A stretch of DNA of 35,989 nucleotides. It comes from Lancefieldella parvula_C. Lineage in GTDB: Bacteria; Actinomycetota; Coriobacteriia; Coriobacteriales; Atopobiaceae. This document shows positions 24,371-33,144 of the stretch, piece by piece; position 1 is the stretch's first letter, and the number at the start of each line of letters is the position of its first letter. The notes under the pieces were generated by a model, which saw only the letters and a program-made list of their open reading frames with translations, made no database searches and was not told the origin of the DNA. The stretch covers positions 1 to 35,989 of the forward strand of contig NZ_JRND01000033.1 of NCBI RefSeq assembly GCF_000758945.1, in the 5' to 3' direction. The position numbers and the translations under genes are program-made.

Positions 24371-27300
24371 GTGTATCTAAAATCGCTGACACTTAAGGGT
24401 TTTAAGTCATTCGCTGATAAAACTCAGATGGTTTTTGACCCCGGTCTTACCGTTGTCGTTGGTCCTAACGGCTCGGGTAAGTCCAATGTCTCTGACGCAA
24501 TTCTCTGGGTATTGGGCGAGCAGAGCGCAAAGATGCTCCGTGGCCAAGCCATGGAAGACGTCATCTTCTCTGGCTCATCAGCAAGGGGAGCGGTGGGCGT
24601 TGCTGAGGTAACGCTGGTTCTGGATAACTCCGACCACACTATTCCTATTGATTTCTCTGAAATTGGCATCACCAGGCGCATGTATCGCTCTGGAGAGTCT
24701 GAGTACCTGATTAACGGTGCTCCTTCAAGACTCATGGATATCCAGGACATTTTGCATGACTCTGGCCTGGGCAAAGATACCCACTCCATTATTTCTCAGG
24801 GCAAGCTCGATTCCATTTTGTCTAGCCGTCCCGAGCAGCGTCGTGAGCTTATTGAAGAGGCAGCAGATATCTCTAAGCATCGCCGCCGCAAAGAGCGTGC
24901 GGAGCGCAAGATTTCTTCCATGGATGAGAATCTCACGCGAGCCAAAGTGGTTTCTCGCGAGATAACCCGTCAGCTTAAGCCACTTGAGAGGCAGGTAGAC
25001 AAGGCCTCTCGCGCTAAAGATCTGTCCGCTCAGCTCAAAGATTTGACGGTTCAGCTTGCGGTTGATGACCTTCGTCAGCTGCAGTTTACGCATGGAAAGT
25101 TGGAGGCACGCGCTAAAGAGGCAGAGGCTGCTATTGAGCTTGCTCAATATCGTGCAGGCGAGAAAAACCGTGAGCTTGAAAAGCTCCAGTCACTTCTTGA
25201 GCAAAAGGGTCTCTTTGTTGGAGACTTGGGTGAGCAGCGCCGTCGCATGCAAGAGATTCTTGGTCGTATGGGATCTGACATGCGTCTTTTGGAGGAGAAG
25301 GGCAAGAACATGGTTTCTCGCCTTTCTGACACGCGCATGCAGCTTTCTGTGATGGATAAACAGAAGGCAGACGCCGCAAAAGAGAACGAAGAGCTTTCTG
25401 GTCAGCTGGCAACAATTCGTGCAAAGGTTGCGGATCTGACGGAGAGCGTGAACGCGCTCCAAGAGTCGGCTAACCAGGCAATTGCCGAGCGTCGTTCTCT
25501 TGATGTAAAGATTTCTGACTGCACTGCGTCTGAGCGAAGTGCGCGTAATACCGCTGATAAAGAAACGCTTGCGTATGTAAAGCTTGAAGAGCAGATTGCT
25601 CATGCGCAGGTAGAAGACCAGATGTTTGAGTCTAGGTTGACTCAGATTACGGAAGCGCTTGAGATTGCTCGTGCTGCTCTAGAAGATAGTGGCGCTAAAG
25701 AAGCAGAGCTCACGGCGGCTCTTGAGAAAGCTCGTCAGGAGTCCGAGGCGTTTGTCGCTGAGATTTCTGAGCGTGCTTCTGCACTTGAGGCGGCTCGCGA
25801 GGCAGAGCGTACTGCTCGCCAGGAGCTCTCAAGCAGTGAAGCTACGCTTGAGGCACTTCGTGCGCTTGATGTGGAAGTCCAAAAGGGAAGTCCTCTGGCA
25901 GAAAAGCTTGTTGCGGATGCAGCAACCGCTTCTCTTGTTTCTGGCAGACTTGCTGATTATCTTGAGGTTCAGCCAGAGTTTGAGGCCCTTGTTGAGCAGC
26001 TTTTAGGAGAAGATCTTTCCGCGCTTGTTGTAGACAAACAGCAAAACATTCAGACGCTCTTTGAGCGCGTTCAGACGCTTTCTGAGGACGGCAAGGCTAC
26101 GTTGGTTGCTCTTTCTGACGCAACTCCGGCTCTTGCTGCGCCTGCACATACAACGTCTTTGCTTGAGCACGTATCTGCGCAGAAGGGTGCCGAAGCTCTT
26201 GTGCAGGCGCTTTTTGGTCACGTTTTTGTTGCTCAGAGTCTTGATGACGCCTACGCTGCTCGCAACGTTGAGCCTCGCGGGCTTTATGCGCTCCCTGACG
26301 GCACGTTGCTCTATCCAGACGGTCGTCTGGTCCTGGGACACTCATCTCAGGCTGAGGACGGCTCTCTCGAGCGTAAGCGTCGCATTCGTCAGCTTGAGGA
26401 CACGCTTCCTGCCCTCAAACGCCATCTTGAGGCTGCTCGCTCCGCAGTTACTAACTGCGAGAATGAGCTGGCTTCAGTTCGCGAGAAAAGCGCGCAGTCC
26501 AAGGGTGAGGTTGCTCGCCTCAACGGTGAGCTTACCTCTATTGCTGCGGAGCGAGGCCGTCTTGAGGGGCAGGTTGCGTCTTCTCAGGCTGAGCTGAAGC
26601 AGGTGAGCACTTCTCGAGAGCAGGCCAAAGAGCGCGCTCAAGAGGCTCGTGCGCACATTGATGAGCACAAGCGTGCGGCAGAAGAGGCTAAGGCTCGCAT
26701 GGAGTCGCTGGCCTCGGAGCTCAAAGAGCTGCAGGACCAGCATGAGGATGCCATTCGCGCTCAGGGTAGGGCTAACCGAGAGCTTTCGGATGCAAAAACG
26801 GACCTCACTGTTGCAAAAGAGCGCGCAACAAGCATGGCTTCTCGCCAGGCAGAGCTTGAGAGGCGTCTGTCTCAGCTGGATGAGCAGCTTGCTGCTGCTA
26901 AACAGGCAACGCACGCGCTTGAGGTAATCAGGCTTCGCGTAGACCCGCTGTACAAGCGCTACGATGCTCTGCACCAGAAGGCGCTTGAGTGGGCGTCTAG
27001 GCTCAAGGATCGCGCCTCGTTGGCGGAGGCAGACTCCGAGACGCTGCGAGAGACCATCTCTGAGGCAAAAGACGCTGCTTCTGAAGCCGCGCTTGCGGTA
27101 GAAAAAGAGAAAGACGCCGCTAACCAGATTAGCGTTGAGATTGGCAAGCTTGAGGTTCAGGTTCAAAACGCCATCGAGGCCATTCTTGCTACGGGCGCCT
27201 CATTGGACGAGGCTTTGACGCTTCCTGAGCCAGAAGATAGAGAGCAGGCAGAACGCCTTGCTGCGTCGCTCAAGAGTCAGCTTGAGGCGTTGGGTCCTGT

Positions 27301-27910
27301 CAACGCCGTTGCCATGGATGAGTACGAGCGCCTCAAAGAGCGCGCTGATTACATTAACGAGCAGGTAGCTGACTTAGAGGCCGCACGAACTTCTCTGAAG
27401 AAAATCATCTCAGCCATTGATCGCAAGATGCGTAGCCGCTTCCTTGTTGTCTTTGACCGCGTAAACCAGAACTTCTCCGAGATCTTCTCGATGCTGTTCC
27501 CTGGTGGCCACGCCCACATTGAGCTTACCGACCCTGACCATCTTTCCGAGACAGGTATTGAGATTGTGGCTCAGCCGCGCGGTAAGCGCATTACCAAGAT
27601 GATGCTCATGTCAGGTGGCGAGAAGAGCCTCACCGCCCTGGCATTGCTCTTTGCTATATACAGAACGCGCACTGTTCCGTTCTACGTCTTTGATGAGGTT
27701 GAGGCTGCGCTCGACGACGCCAACCTCTCCAAGCTGCTTGATGCCATTGAGCAGCTCAAAGAGACCACTCAGCTGATTGTCATTTCTCACCAGAGGCGCA
27801 CCATGGAGCAGGCTGATGTTCTGTACGGTGTATCTATGCAGGCAGATGGTGTTAGCCATGTTGTCTCTCAGAGGCTTGATAAGACAACCGGAAAGGTAGT
27901 TGATATCTAA
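24371..27910 (+). CDS. smc: Chromosome partition protein SMC
   Basis: A 1179-residue condensin ATPase that organises the chromosome. Walker A GPNGSGKS is at 31-38, the ABC signature LMSGGEKS begins at 1079, and Walker B FDEVEAALDD has D1108 and E1109. Two long coiled coils (about 165-490 and 655-1010) flank a hinge at about 500-645 (GSPLAEKLVADAA to the GTLLYPDGRLVLGHSS region). Length is exactly the family norm. The start is GTG with GAAAGG about 11 nt upstream. The partner genes scpA and scpB are not in this window. The stop overlaps the ftsY start (TAATG). Confidence 0.97.
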   Translation: MYLKSLTLKGFKSFADKTQMVFDPGLTVVVGPNGSGKSNVSDAILWVLGEQSAKMLRGQAMEDVIFSGSSARGAVGVAEVTLVLDNSDHTIPIDFSEIGITRRMYRSGESEYLINGAPSRLMDIQDILHDSGLGKDTHSIISQGKLDSILSSRPEQRRELIEEAADISKHRRRKERAERKISSMDENLTRAKVVSREITRQLKPLERQVDKASRAKDLSAQLKDLTVQLAVDDLRQLQFTHGKLEARAKEAEAAIELAQYRAGEKNRELEKLQSLLEQKGLFVGDLGEQRRRMQEILGRMGSDMRLLEEKGKNMVSRLSDTRMQLSVMDKQKADAAKENEELSGQLATIRAKVADLTESVNALQESANQAIAERRSLDVKISDCTASERSARNTADKETLAYVKLEEQIAHAQVEDQMFESRLTQITEALEIARAALEDSGAKEAELTAALEKARQESEAFVAEISERASALEAAREAERTARQELSSSEATLEALRALDVEVQKGSPLAEKLVADAATASLVSGRLADYLEVQPEFEALVEQLLGEDLSALVVDKQQNIQTLFERVQTLSEDGKATLVALSDATPALAAPAHTTSLLEHVSAQKGAEALVQALFGHVFVAQSLDDAYAARNVEPRGLYALPDGTLLYPDGRLVLGHSSQAEDGSLERKRRIRQLEDTLPALKRHLEAARSAVTNCENELASVREKSAQSKGEVARLNGELTSIAAERGRLEGQVASSQAELKQVSTSREQAKERAQEARAHIDEHKRAAEEAKARMESLASELKELQDQHEDAIRAQGRANRELSDAKTDLTVAKERATSMASRQAELERRLSQLDEQLAAAKQATHALEVIRLRVDPLYKRYDALHQKALEWASRLKDRASLAEADSETLRETISEAKDAASEAALAVEKEKDAANQISVEIGKLEVQVQNAIEAILATGASLDEALTLPEPEDREQAERLAASLKSQLEALGPVNAVAMDEYERLKERADYINEQVADLEAARTSLKKIISAIDRKMRSRFLVVFDRVNQNFSEIFSMLFPGGHAHIELTDPDHLSETGIEIVAQPRGKRITKMMLMSGGEKSLTALALLFAIYRTRTVPFYVFDEVEAALDDANLSKLLDAIEQLKETTQLIVISHQRRTMEQADVLYGVSMQADGVSHVVSQRLDKTTGKVVDI

Positions 27911-28815
27911 TGGGCTTTATGGACAATCTTCGCCGAGGTCTTGAGCGTTCTCGTGAGACTTTAAGCGAAATCTTTTATATGGGTGGAGAGGTCACCGAAG
28001 ACTTTTGGGATGACCTTGAAGATACGCTTGTTATGGGAGACATGGGTGCTGAGGTGGCTATGCGTGTCACCGATGACCTGCGTGAGCGTGCAGCGCGAGA
28101 AAACCTTATGCGCTCCGATCAGCTTCGCCGTGCCCTTGTAGAGCGCCTTACAGCAGAGTTTCCTGTTGCAGAAAGAGATCCTTTTACGGATACGCCCTCT
28201 ATTGTCTTGTTTGTGGGCATTAATGGTGCTGGTAAAACCACTACTGTTGGTAAGATTGCTGGCCGCGCACATGCTAATGGTGTAAAGACTTTGATTGGCG
28301 GTGCTGACACCTTCCGCGCAGCTGCAATTGAGCAGCTGCAGGTATGGGGAGATCGCTCTGGTATTGAGGTAGTAACCAGAGAGCGTGGCGCTGATCCTGC
28401 AAGCGTTTGTTTTGAGGTTGTTGAAACGGCAGAAAAACAAGGCACTGAGCTGGTGCTTATTGATACTGCTGGACGTCTGCATACTTCATCCGATCTTATG
28501 CGTGAGCTTGCTAAGGTTGTTTCGGTTACCAGAAAGCGCGCAGGGGATATTCCCGTGAGCGTTGTCTTGGTTATTGATGCAACTACCGGTCAAAATGGCC
28601 TTAACCAGGCAAAAGAGTTCAATGACGCGCTGTCTTTGGACGGTCTTATTGTTACCAAGCTTGACGGCACAGCAAAGGGAGGAATTGCTCTGGCAATTTC
28701 TAACCAGCTTAATCTGCCTATTTATCGTATTGGTGTGGGCGAGTCAATTGATGATCTTCAGACATTTGACGCTCGTTCATTCTGTGAAGCACTTGTTGGT
28801 GAGGGAGTTCAGTAA
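27910..28815 (+). CDS. ftsY: Signal recognition particle receptor FtsY
   Basis: A 301-residue SRP GTPase that docks ribosome-SRP complexes at the membrane. The G motifs are GINGAGKT (103-110), DTAGR (185-189) and TKLDG (249-253), and GADTFRAAAIEQL is the SRP-specific insertion box. The acidic A domain of E. coli FtsY is missing; only a short N-terminal helix remains, as in many Gram-positive proteins. Its ATG uses the last base of the smc stop, and its own stop overlaps the ffh start in the same way, so the three are translationally coupled. Confidence 0.96.
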   Translation: MGFMDNLRRGLERSRETLSEIFYMGGEVTEDFWDDLEDTLVMGDMGAEVAMRVTDDLRERAARENLMRSDQLRRALVERLTAEFPVAERDPFTDTPSIVLFVGINGAGKTTTVGKIAGRAHANGVKTLIGGADTFRAAAIEQLQVWGDRSGIEVVTRERGADPASVCFEVVETAEKQGTELVLIDTAGRLHTSSDLMRELAKVVSVTRKRAGDIPVSVVLVIDATTGQNGLNQAKEFNDALSLDGLIVTKLDGTAKGGIALAISNQLNLPIYRIGVGESIDDLQTFDARSFCEALVGEGVQ

Positions 28816-30194
28816 TGTTTAACAGCCTGCAAGATAGACTGCAAAATACATTTTCCGCTCTGCGCGGAAAGGGCCGTCTCACTGAGGACGATATCAATTC
28901 AGCAATGCGAGAAATTCGTATGGCTCTTCTCGAGGCTGACGTTAACTACAAGGTAGTTAAAGAGTTTGTCGGCCGCTGTAAAGAGCAGTGCATGACCGCT
29001 GACGTGCTAGAGTCTCTGTCTCCAGCTCAAAACGTTGTCCGCATTGTTCTGGATGAGCTCACGGCACTGCTTGGTTCAACCGAGTCCAAGCTTACGCTGG
29101 CGCAGAACCGCATTCCAAACGTCATTATGCTTGTTGGTCTTCAGGGCTCTGGTAAGACAACCGCAGCTGCAAAGCTTGCCTACCTGCTTAAGTCCCAGGG
29201 AAAGAATCCTCTGCTCGCTGCCTGCGACGTTCACCGTCCTGCAGCAGCAGATCAGCTTGAAACACTTGGTTCAGAGATTGGCGTGCCAGTCTATCGTGGT
29301 GACGGCAAAGACGCCGTTGCTATTGCGTCTCAGGCTATTCAGGAGGCTGTTGATCACCTCAATGACCTGGTAATTGTCGATACCGCTGGTCGTCTTCAAA
29401 TTGACGAAGAAATGATGGAAGAGGCCGTTGCTATCAAGCGCGCCGTCAAGCCAGATCAGATTCTTATGGTTGTCGACGCCATGACCGGCCAGGATATTGT
29501 CAATGTTGTCAGCACTTTCGCCGAGCGTGTAGACTTTGACGGCGTTATCATGTCCAAGCTTGATGGCGATGCTCGTGGTGGCGGCGCACTTTCCGTACGC
29601 GAGGTTACCGGCAAGCCTATCAAGTTTGTTTCTATGGGCGAGAAACCCGATTCACTTGAGGTTTTCCACCCAGATCGTATGGCCAAGCGCATCCTTGGCA
29701 TGGGTGATGTTATCTCTATTGTTGAGAAGGCCCAGCAGGCAGCAGATGAGAAGCAGGTTGAAGATGCTGAGCGCATGTTGCGTGAAGGCTTTACTATGGA
29801 TGACCTGCTCAATCAGATGAACCAAATTCGCAAGATGGGCGGTCTTGCAAAGCTTATTGGTGCTTTACCTGGTGGTGACCGTATGATGGCCCAGCAGGGT
29901 GGTGTGGATGATAGCTCTATGGGAAAGATTGAAGCTATCATTCGTTCCATGACCAAAGAAGAGCGCATGCGTCCAAAGATTATTAATGGTCAGCGCCGTC
30001 GTCGCATTTCTATGGGATCTGGTCGTAGCGTTCAGGAAGTTAATCAGCTTATTCGTCAGTGGGGAGAGATGAATAAGATGATGGGCAAGATGAAGGCTAT
30101 GACTCAGGGTGGTAATGCAAAGAAGGGCCGCCGTGCTATGGAGTCTATGATGAAGAACATGGGCTTTGGCGGAGGTCAAATGCCACGTTTTTAG
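28815..30194 (+). CDS. ffh: Signal recognition particle protein Ffh
   Basis: A 459-residue SRP GTPase that binds signal sequences and 4.5S/6S RNA. The NG domain contains GLQGSGKT (108-115), DTAGRLQIDEEMM and SKLDGDARGG. The methionine-rich M domain follows from about residue 300, with the RNA-binding RRRRISMGSGRSVQEVN and a Met/Gly-rich tail ending GGGQMPRF. It starts on the last base of the ftsY stop. The gene for the SRP RNA is not seen in this window. The rpsP-rimM genes that commonly follow ffh are absent. Confidence 0.97.
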   Translation: MFNSLQDRLQNTFSALRGKGRLTEDDINSAMREIRMALLEADVNYKVVKEFVGRCKEQCMTADVLESLSPAQNVVRIVLDELTALLGSTESKLTLAQNRIPNVIMLVGLQGSGKTTAAAKLAYLLKSQGKNPLLAACDVHRPAAADQLETLGSEIGVPVYRGDGKDAVAIASQAIQEAVDHLNDLVIVDTAGRLQIDEEMMEEAVAIKRAVKPDQILMVVDAMTGQDIVNVVSTFAERVDFDGVIMSKLDGDARGGGALSVREVTGKPIKFVSMGEKPDSLEVFHPDRMAKRILGMGDVISIVEKAQQAADEKQVEDAERMLREGFTMDDLLNQMNQIRKMGGLAKLIGALPGGDRMMAQQGGVDDSSMGKIEAIIRSMTKEERMRPKIINGQRRRRISMGSGRSVQEVNQLIRQWGEMNKMMGKMKAMTQGGNAKKGRRAMESMMKNMGFGGGQMPRF

Positions 30195-30244
30195 GCTTTA
30201 CCAATAAATATTTTTATATAAGAAATACTTTGGTCTGATTACTA

Positions 30245-30296
30245 TCCCTACTGCTTTTTGTTACAAATGGTAAACTTTCTCAAAAAGCAGTAGGGA
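30245..30296 (+). promoter_or_regulatory. 16-bp perfect inverted repeat covering the ribosome site of the DUF454 gene
   Basis: TCCCTACTGCTTTTTG (30245-30260) and CAAAAAGCAGTAGGGA (30281-30296) are exact complements separated by 20 nt. The right arm includes most of the AGGGAG ribosome site, 5 nt before the ATG at 30303. In RNA this would hide the ribosome site; in DNA it could be an operator. The loop contains TTGTTACAA overlapping the left arm edge. It is not a normal terminator, since the T run lies in the left arm. Confidence 0.7.
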
Positions 30297-30302
30297 GTAA
30301 TT

Positions 30303-30683
30303 ATGTCAATTAAGCGTATTACCTTTGTTGTATTAGGTTGTGTAAGTTTGGCGCTTGCCGTAATTGGCGTAGTGCTTCCTATTTTGCCCACTGTTCCATT
30401 TTTAGCGCTCGCAGCATTTTGCTTTGCAAAATCATCTGACCGGCTTAATAATTGGCTTATTAACACGAAGTTTTATCAAAATAACCTTGCTGATTTTAAA
30501 GCTGGAAAAGGGATGACTGTTAAGACTAAAGTGCGCATCCTTGCCACAGTAACTTTGGTCATGGCTGTAGGTCTGATTGCCATGCTTATGAAAGGTGTTA
30601 TTGTTGGCAGTATTATTCTTAGTGTTGTTTGGTTAGGCCACATTTACTATTTTGGTTTTAAAGTTAAAACGCTTGAAGAGTAA
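30303..30683 (+). CDS. DUF454 (YbaN-like) inner-membrane protein
   Basis: A 126-residue integral membrane protein of the DUF454/YbaN family. Its first hairpin is IGVVLPILPTVPFLALAAF, followed by CFAKSSDRLNNWLINTKFY, the family signature. Two more hydrophobic segments lie at about 78-112 (VTLVMAVGLIAML and VGSIILSVVWLGHIYYF). Function of the family is unknown. It is preceded by the striking inverted repeat at 30245-30296, which suggests translational or transcriptional control. The region is more AT-rich than the housekeeping cluster. Confidence 0.88.
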   Translation: MSIKRITFVVLGCVSLALAVIGVVLPILPTVPFLALAAFCFAKSSDRLNNWLINTKFYQNNLADFKAGKGMTVKTKVRILATVTLVMAVGLIAMLMKGVIVGSIILSVVWLGHIYYFGFKVKTLEE

Positions 30684-30746
30684 ACAATTGTTACAATAGC
30701 TTTTAGTTAGTTTCATTATTATTCGGTAATGATGAGGTGACTGAAG

Positions 30747-31400
30747 ATGCAGCGTAAAAGAAAAGTAGTTTTGTTTACTCTTGGGATAATGCTCATTGCC
30801 GTTGTATTCATATGTAGTTGGTTTAGACCCGAAGCGGTTAAAGAACGAAATCTTGATTTTTTAAAACATCAAGCTGCGGAATTTATAAGGGAGCAATCAG
30901 TTGGTAATATTTTCTCGTATGAAAAGTTTGAGTCTGGGGAATATAGGACCCATACTTGCAATTTAAACGACGTGTATATATCTGGTCCAATTTTATCAAT
31001 TGTAGAGAAAAACAATGAATTATTAGACGGTGGCATTTCGTGGGTTGTAAGTGTTAATGGAGAAATCATTGGAACAATTGAGCAAGATGTCGCTTTATAT
31101 TCAGTTTCTCTTTCATCACAAGATTTTGATCAATATATTCTTTATGGGACTGCTTATATTCTACAAGCTATAAGCAGTCGCAAATTACCTGCCGTCTCCT
31201 ACTATGAATACAATACAGAAGGTGGAGGAACCTTTCTGTCTGATAATATACTTGCGACATTTAATTACGTCACAGGAGAATATGGTTTTGTTAAAGCAGC
31301 CAGCAAATTTCCTTCTGCCAGTTCATTGATTACTTCTCGCTTAGGTTCAGAGTATCTTGATTTTATGGCAAATAAAGAGCGTGTAGTGGATCTTCTGTAA
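30747..31400 (+). CDS. Unrecognised membrane-anchored extracytoplasmic protein
   Basis: A 217-residue protein I do not recognise. A basic start (MQRKRK) and one hydrophobic segment (about 7-26, VVLFTLGIMLIAVVFICSWF) point to an N-terminal anchor or uncleaved signal. The cysteine in this segment is not in a proper lipobox. The remaining ~190 residues look like a mixed alpha/beta extracytoplasmic domain with few cysteines. The DNA is very AT-rich (a sampled 60-bp block is 27% GC), unlike the neighbouring core genes, which suggests lineage-specific or acquired origin. GAGGTGA lies 7 nt before the ATG. The upstream gap shares TTGTTACAA with the DUF454 leader. Confidence 0.75.
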   Translation: MQRKRKVVLFTLGIMLIAVVFICSWFRPEAVKERNLDFLKHQAAEFIREQSVGNIFSYEKFESGEYRTHTCNLNDVYISGPILSIVEKNNELLDGGISWVVSVNGEIIGTIEQDVALYSVSLSSQDFDQYILYGTAYILQAISSRKLPAVSYYEYNTEGGGTFLSDNILATFNYVTGEYGFVKAASKFPSASSLITSRLGSEYLDFMANKERVVDLL

Positions 31401-31410
31401 GACATAAAAA

Positions 31411-31445
31411 ATGCGCGCTTCAGAATTATTTTCTAAAGCGCGCAT
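31411..31445. terminator. Bidirectional terminator between convergent genes
   Basis: ATGCGCGCTT and AAGCGCGCAT form a perfect 10-bp stem with a 15-nt loop. On the minus strand TTTTTATG follows directly, so it is a strong end for the L,D-transpeptidase transcript. On the plus strand AAACTTTTT follows, giving weaker termination of the membrane-protein transcript. Confidence 0.88.
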
Positions 31446-31464
31446 AAACTTTTTCAAAGAAAAC

Positions 31465-33144
31465 CTAGTAGTGAATGATAATTGGATCTCCATCTTTGGC
31501 GATATCAAAGAGTTTTTGAGCGTTTTCATAGCTTAGGTTGATGCAGCCATGACTACCGCCTGTTCTGTAGATGTTTCCACCAAACGCACTTCTCCATGGA
31601 GCGTTGTGAAAACCAACTTCTTGACCCTTTACGCCAAGCCAGAAGTCAACGTGTGCATCCCAACCTGGTTTGCCATTCTCGTCATTTGGTCCCAGGAGAC
31701 GAGCGTCTCTAATGTGGCTGGTAATATACCAGACTCCTTCCGGAGTGTTGTGATGTCCGTCTGGGATACCTGTTACTACATCGGCTTCCCAAAGAATAGT
31801 TCCATCATCACCATAAAGAACAGCATGCTGAGTGGTAAGGTCAACGTCAATATAACGACCGCCCCAGTCCTGCTCGCCCTGTTTAGTAAACTTATCGGCC
31901 GACTGTTTTGTAGGCAGTTCAATCTTTGTTGCCTGACCAGCGGACAGACCGTCAGAGATAGCTTTTACAGCAGCATCATTATCAATAACCCAACCGTATG
32001 CACCAGCGGCCTTTGTAGTGAATTCTTTTCCATCCCAGCGCTTATACGTTCTTGAAGTTCCACGAGTATCTACTGCAGGAGCAAGTGTCTCGTTGACCCA
32101 TTTGGTAATAGCGTCTGTATCAAATGAAATAGAGAGATTCTCATCAAACTTAATCCAGCTAGCAATGGTGTCTTGATCAAGCTGATATGCGGCAGAATCG
32201 CCAAGCATCAAATCAACTGCAGAAGCAACGTATGAATTAGCGGTCTTCAAAGCAGAATCAAGGTCTTCTGCACTTATGAGGCTCTCTGGGCCAAGCTGTA
32301 CGGTAGTGCTCAGATTATCAAAAGCGGTTTGCAAGTCTTTATGGACACCCTCAAGAGATAGTCTTGTAGCAATAGCATCATCAGCAAAAATAAACTTTTT
32401 AGCCGAGCTATCGTAGGTAATACCATTGTTCTCTAGACTTTGAGCAGATTCTTTTGCCTGCTCAATTCTTTGATTAAAGAGTGCGTCCGCCTTGCTTGTA
32501 TCATACGAAGCGGTAGCGTGAGGACTTAGGGACCTGCTACGAGTAATCTCCAGTGGCCACATCCAAGGATTCTGCTGGCTAATAGCATCGTGAGCATATC
32601 CAGCTGCGTCGTACGTTAAATCAATGTCAGATGCCTTGATGGTTAAATCTACGCCGTTTCCAGAGACTTGGACGGAGTAATTTGAGGCCTCGTTTGCTCT
32701 AGAAGCTTGTAAATCTGAAGCAGGTTTTAAGGAGTAGTCCTTACCATAAATGCTGGTTTGAGGCATAAAGAAGAAGTTAAAGAAGATTGCTCCACCCACA
32801 TACACAAGGGCGAGAATACCAACGAGCGCAGCAGGTATCTTCCACCACTGATGTTTCTTGTGAACAACGGGAGCCTCTTCTTTTTCTCCAAGCTCTGCGC
32901 TATCAAGGGGAGCAATGACAGTTAGATCATCTGCCTGCTCTTCTGGCGCTTCCGCTGATTGTGAAGAATCATTAAGCTGATTGGCTTTTACCTGCTCTTC
33001 ATTGAGAGCAACGTACATATCAGTATCGCCAAGGCTTGGTACTGAGTCTTTAAGAGAAGGCGCTTTCTCCGTAGCTTCCTCTGAAGAAAGAGGTTGTAGG
33101 TTAGCGGTATGAGAAGCAGAGCTTTTTGCAAAGTGCTTAGCCAA
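31465..33144 (-). CDS. Membrane-anchored L,D-transpeptidase (YkuD domain)
   Basis: A 559-residue peptidoglycan enzyme. It has an acidic cytosolic tail (about 1-100), one membrane segment (about 103-126, IPAALVGILALVYVGGAIFF), an extracytoplasmic region resembling the putative peptidoglycan-binding PGB4 domain repeats (about 140-410), and a C-terminal YkuD catalytic domain with the motif GSHGCINL, nucleophile C534. Such enzymes make 3-3 crosslinks or attach proteins to peptidoglycan. I choose the TTG at 33144 because AAGGAG lies exactly 6 nt upstream; the frame stays open to an ATG at 33174, but that start would place this site inside the gene. The site and start lie in an AAGGAG-tg-CTCCTT inverted repeat. 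It converges on the membrane-protein gene to its left. Confidence 0.9.
   Translation of the reverse strand: MAKHFAKSSASHTANLQPLSSEEATEKAPSLKDSVPSLGDTDMYVALNEEQVKANQLNDSSQSAEAPEEQADDLTVIAPLDSAELGEKEEAPVVHKKHQWWKIPAALVGILALVYVGGAIFFNFFFMPQTSIYGKDYSLKPASDLQASRANEASNYSVQVSGNGVDLTIKASDIDLTYDAAGYAHDAISQQNPWMWPLEITRSRSLSPHATASYDTSKADALFNQRIEQAKESAQSLENNGITYDSSAKKFIFADDAIATRLSLEGVHKDLQTAFDNLSTTVQLGPESLISAEDLDSALKTANSYVASAVDLMLGDSAAYQLDQDTIASWIKFDENLSISFDTDAITKWVNETLAPAVDTRGTSRTYKRWDGKEFTTKAAGAYGWVIDNDAAVKAISDGLSAGQATKIELPTKQSADKFTKQGEQDWGGRYIDVDLTTQHAVLYGDDGTILWEADVVTGIPDGHHNTPEGVWYITSHIRDARLLGPNDENGKPGWDAHVDFWLGVKGQEVGFHNAPWRSAFGGNIYRTGGSHGCINLSYENAQKLFDIAKDGDPIIIHY

Noticed and set aside
26474..27166. 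230-codon minus-strand frame inside smc.
   Set aside because: It is antisense to the SMC coiled coil. The repeated Leu/Arg-rich translation is the expected reverse reading of Glu/Ala-rich codons.
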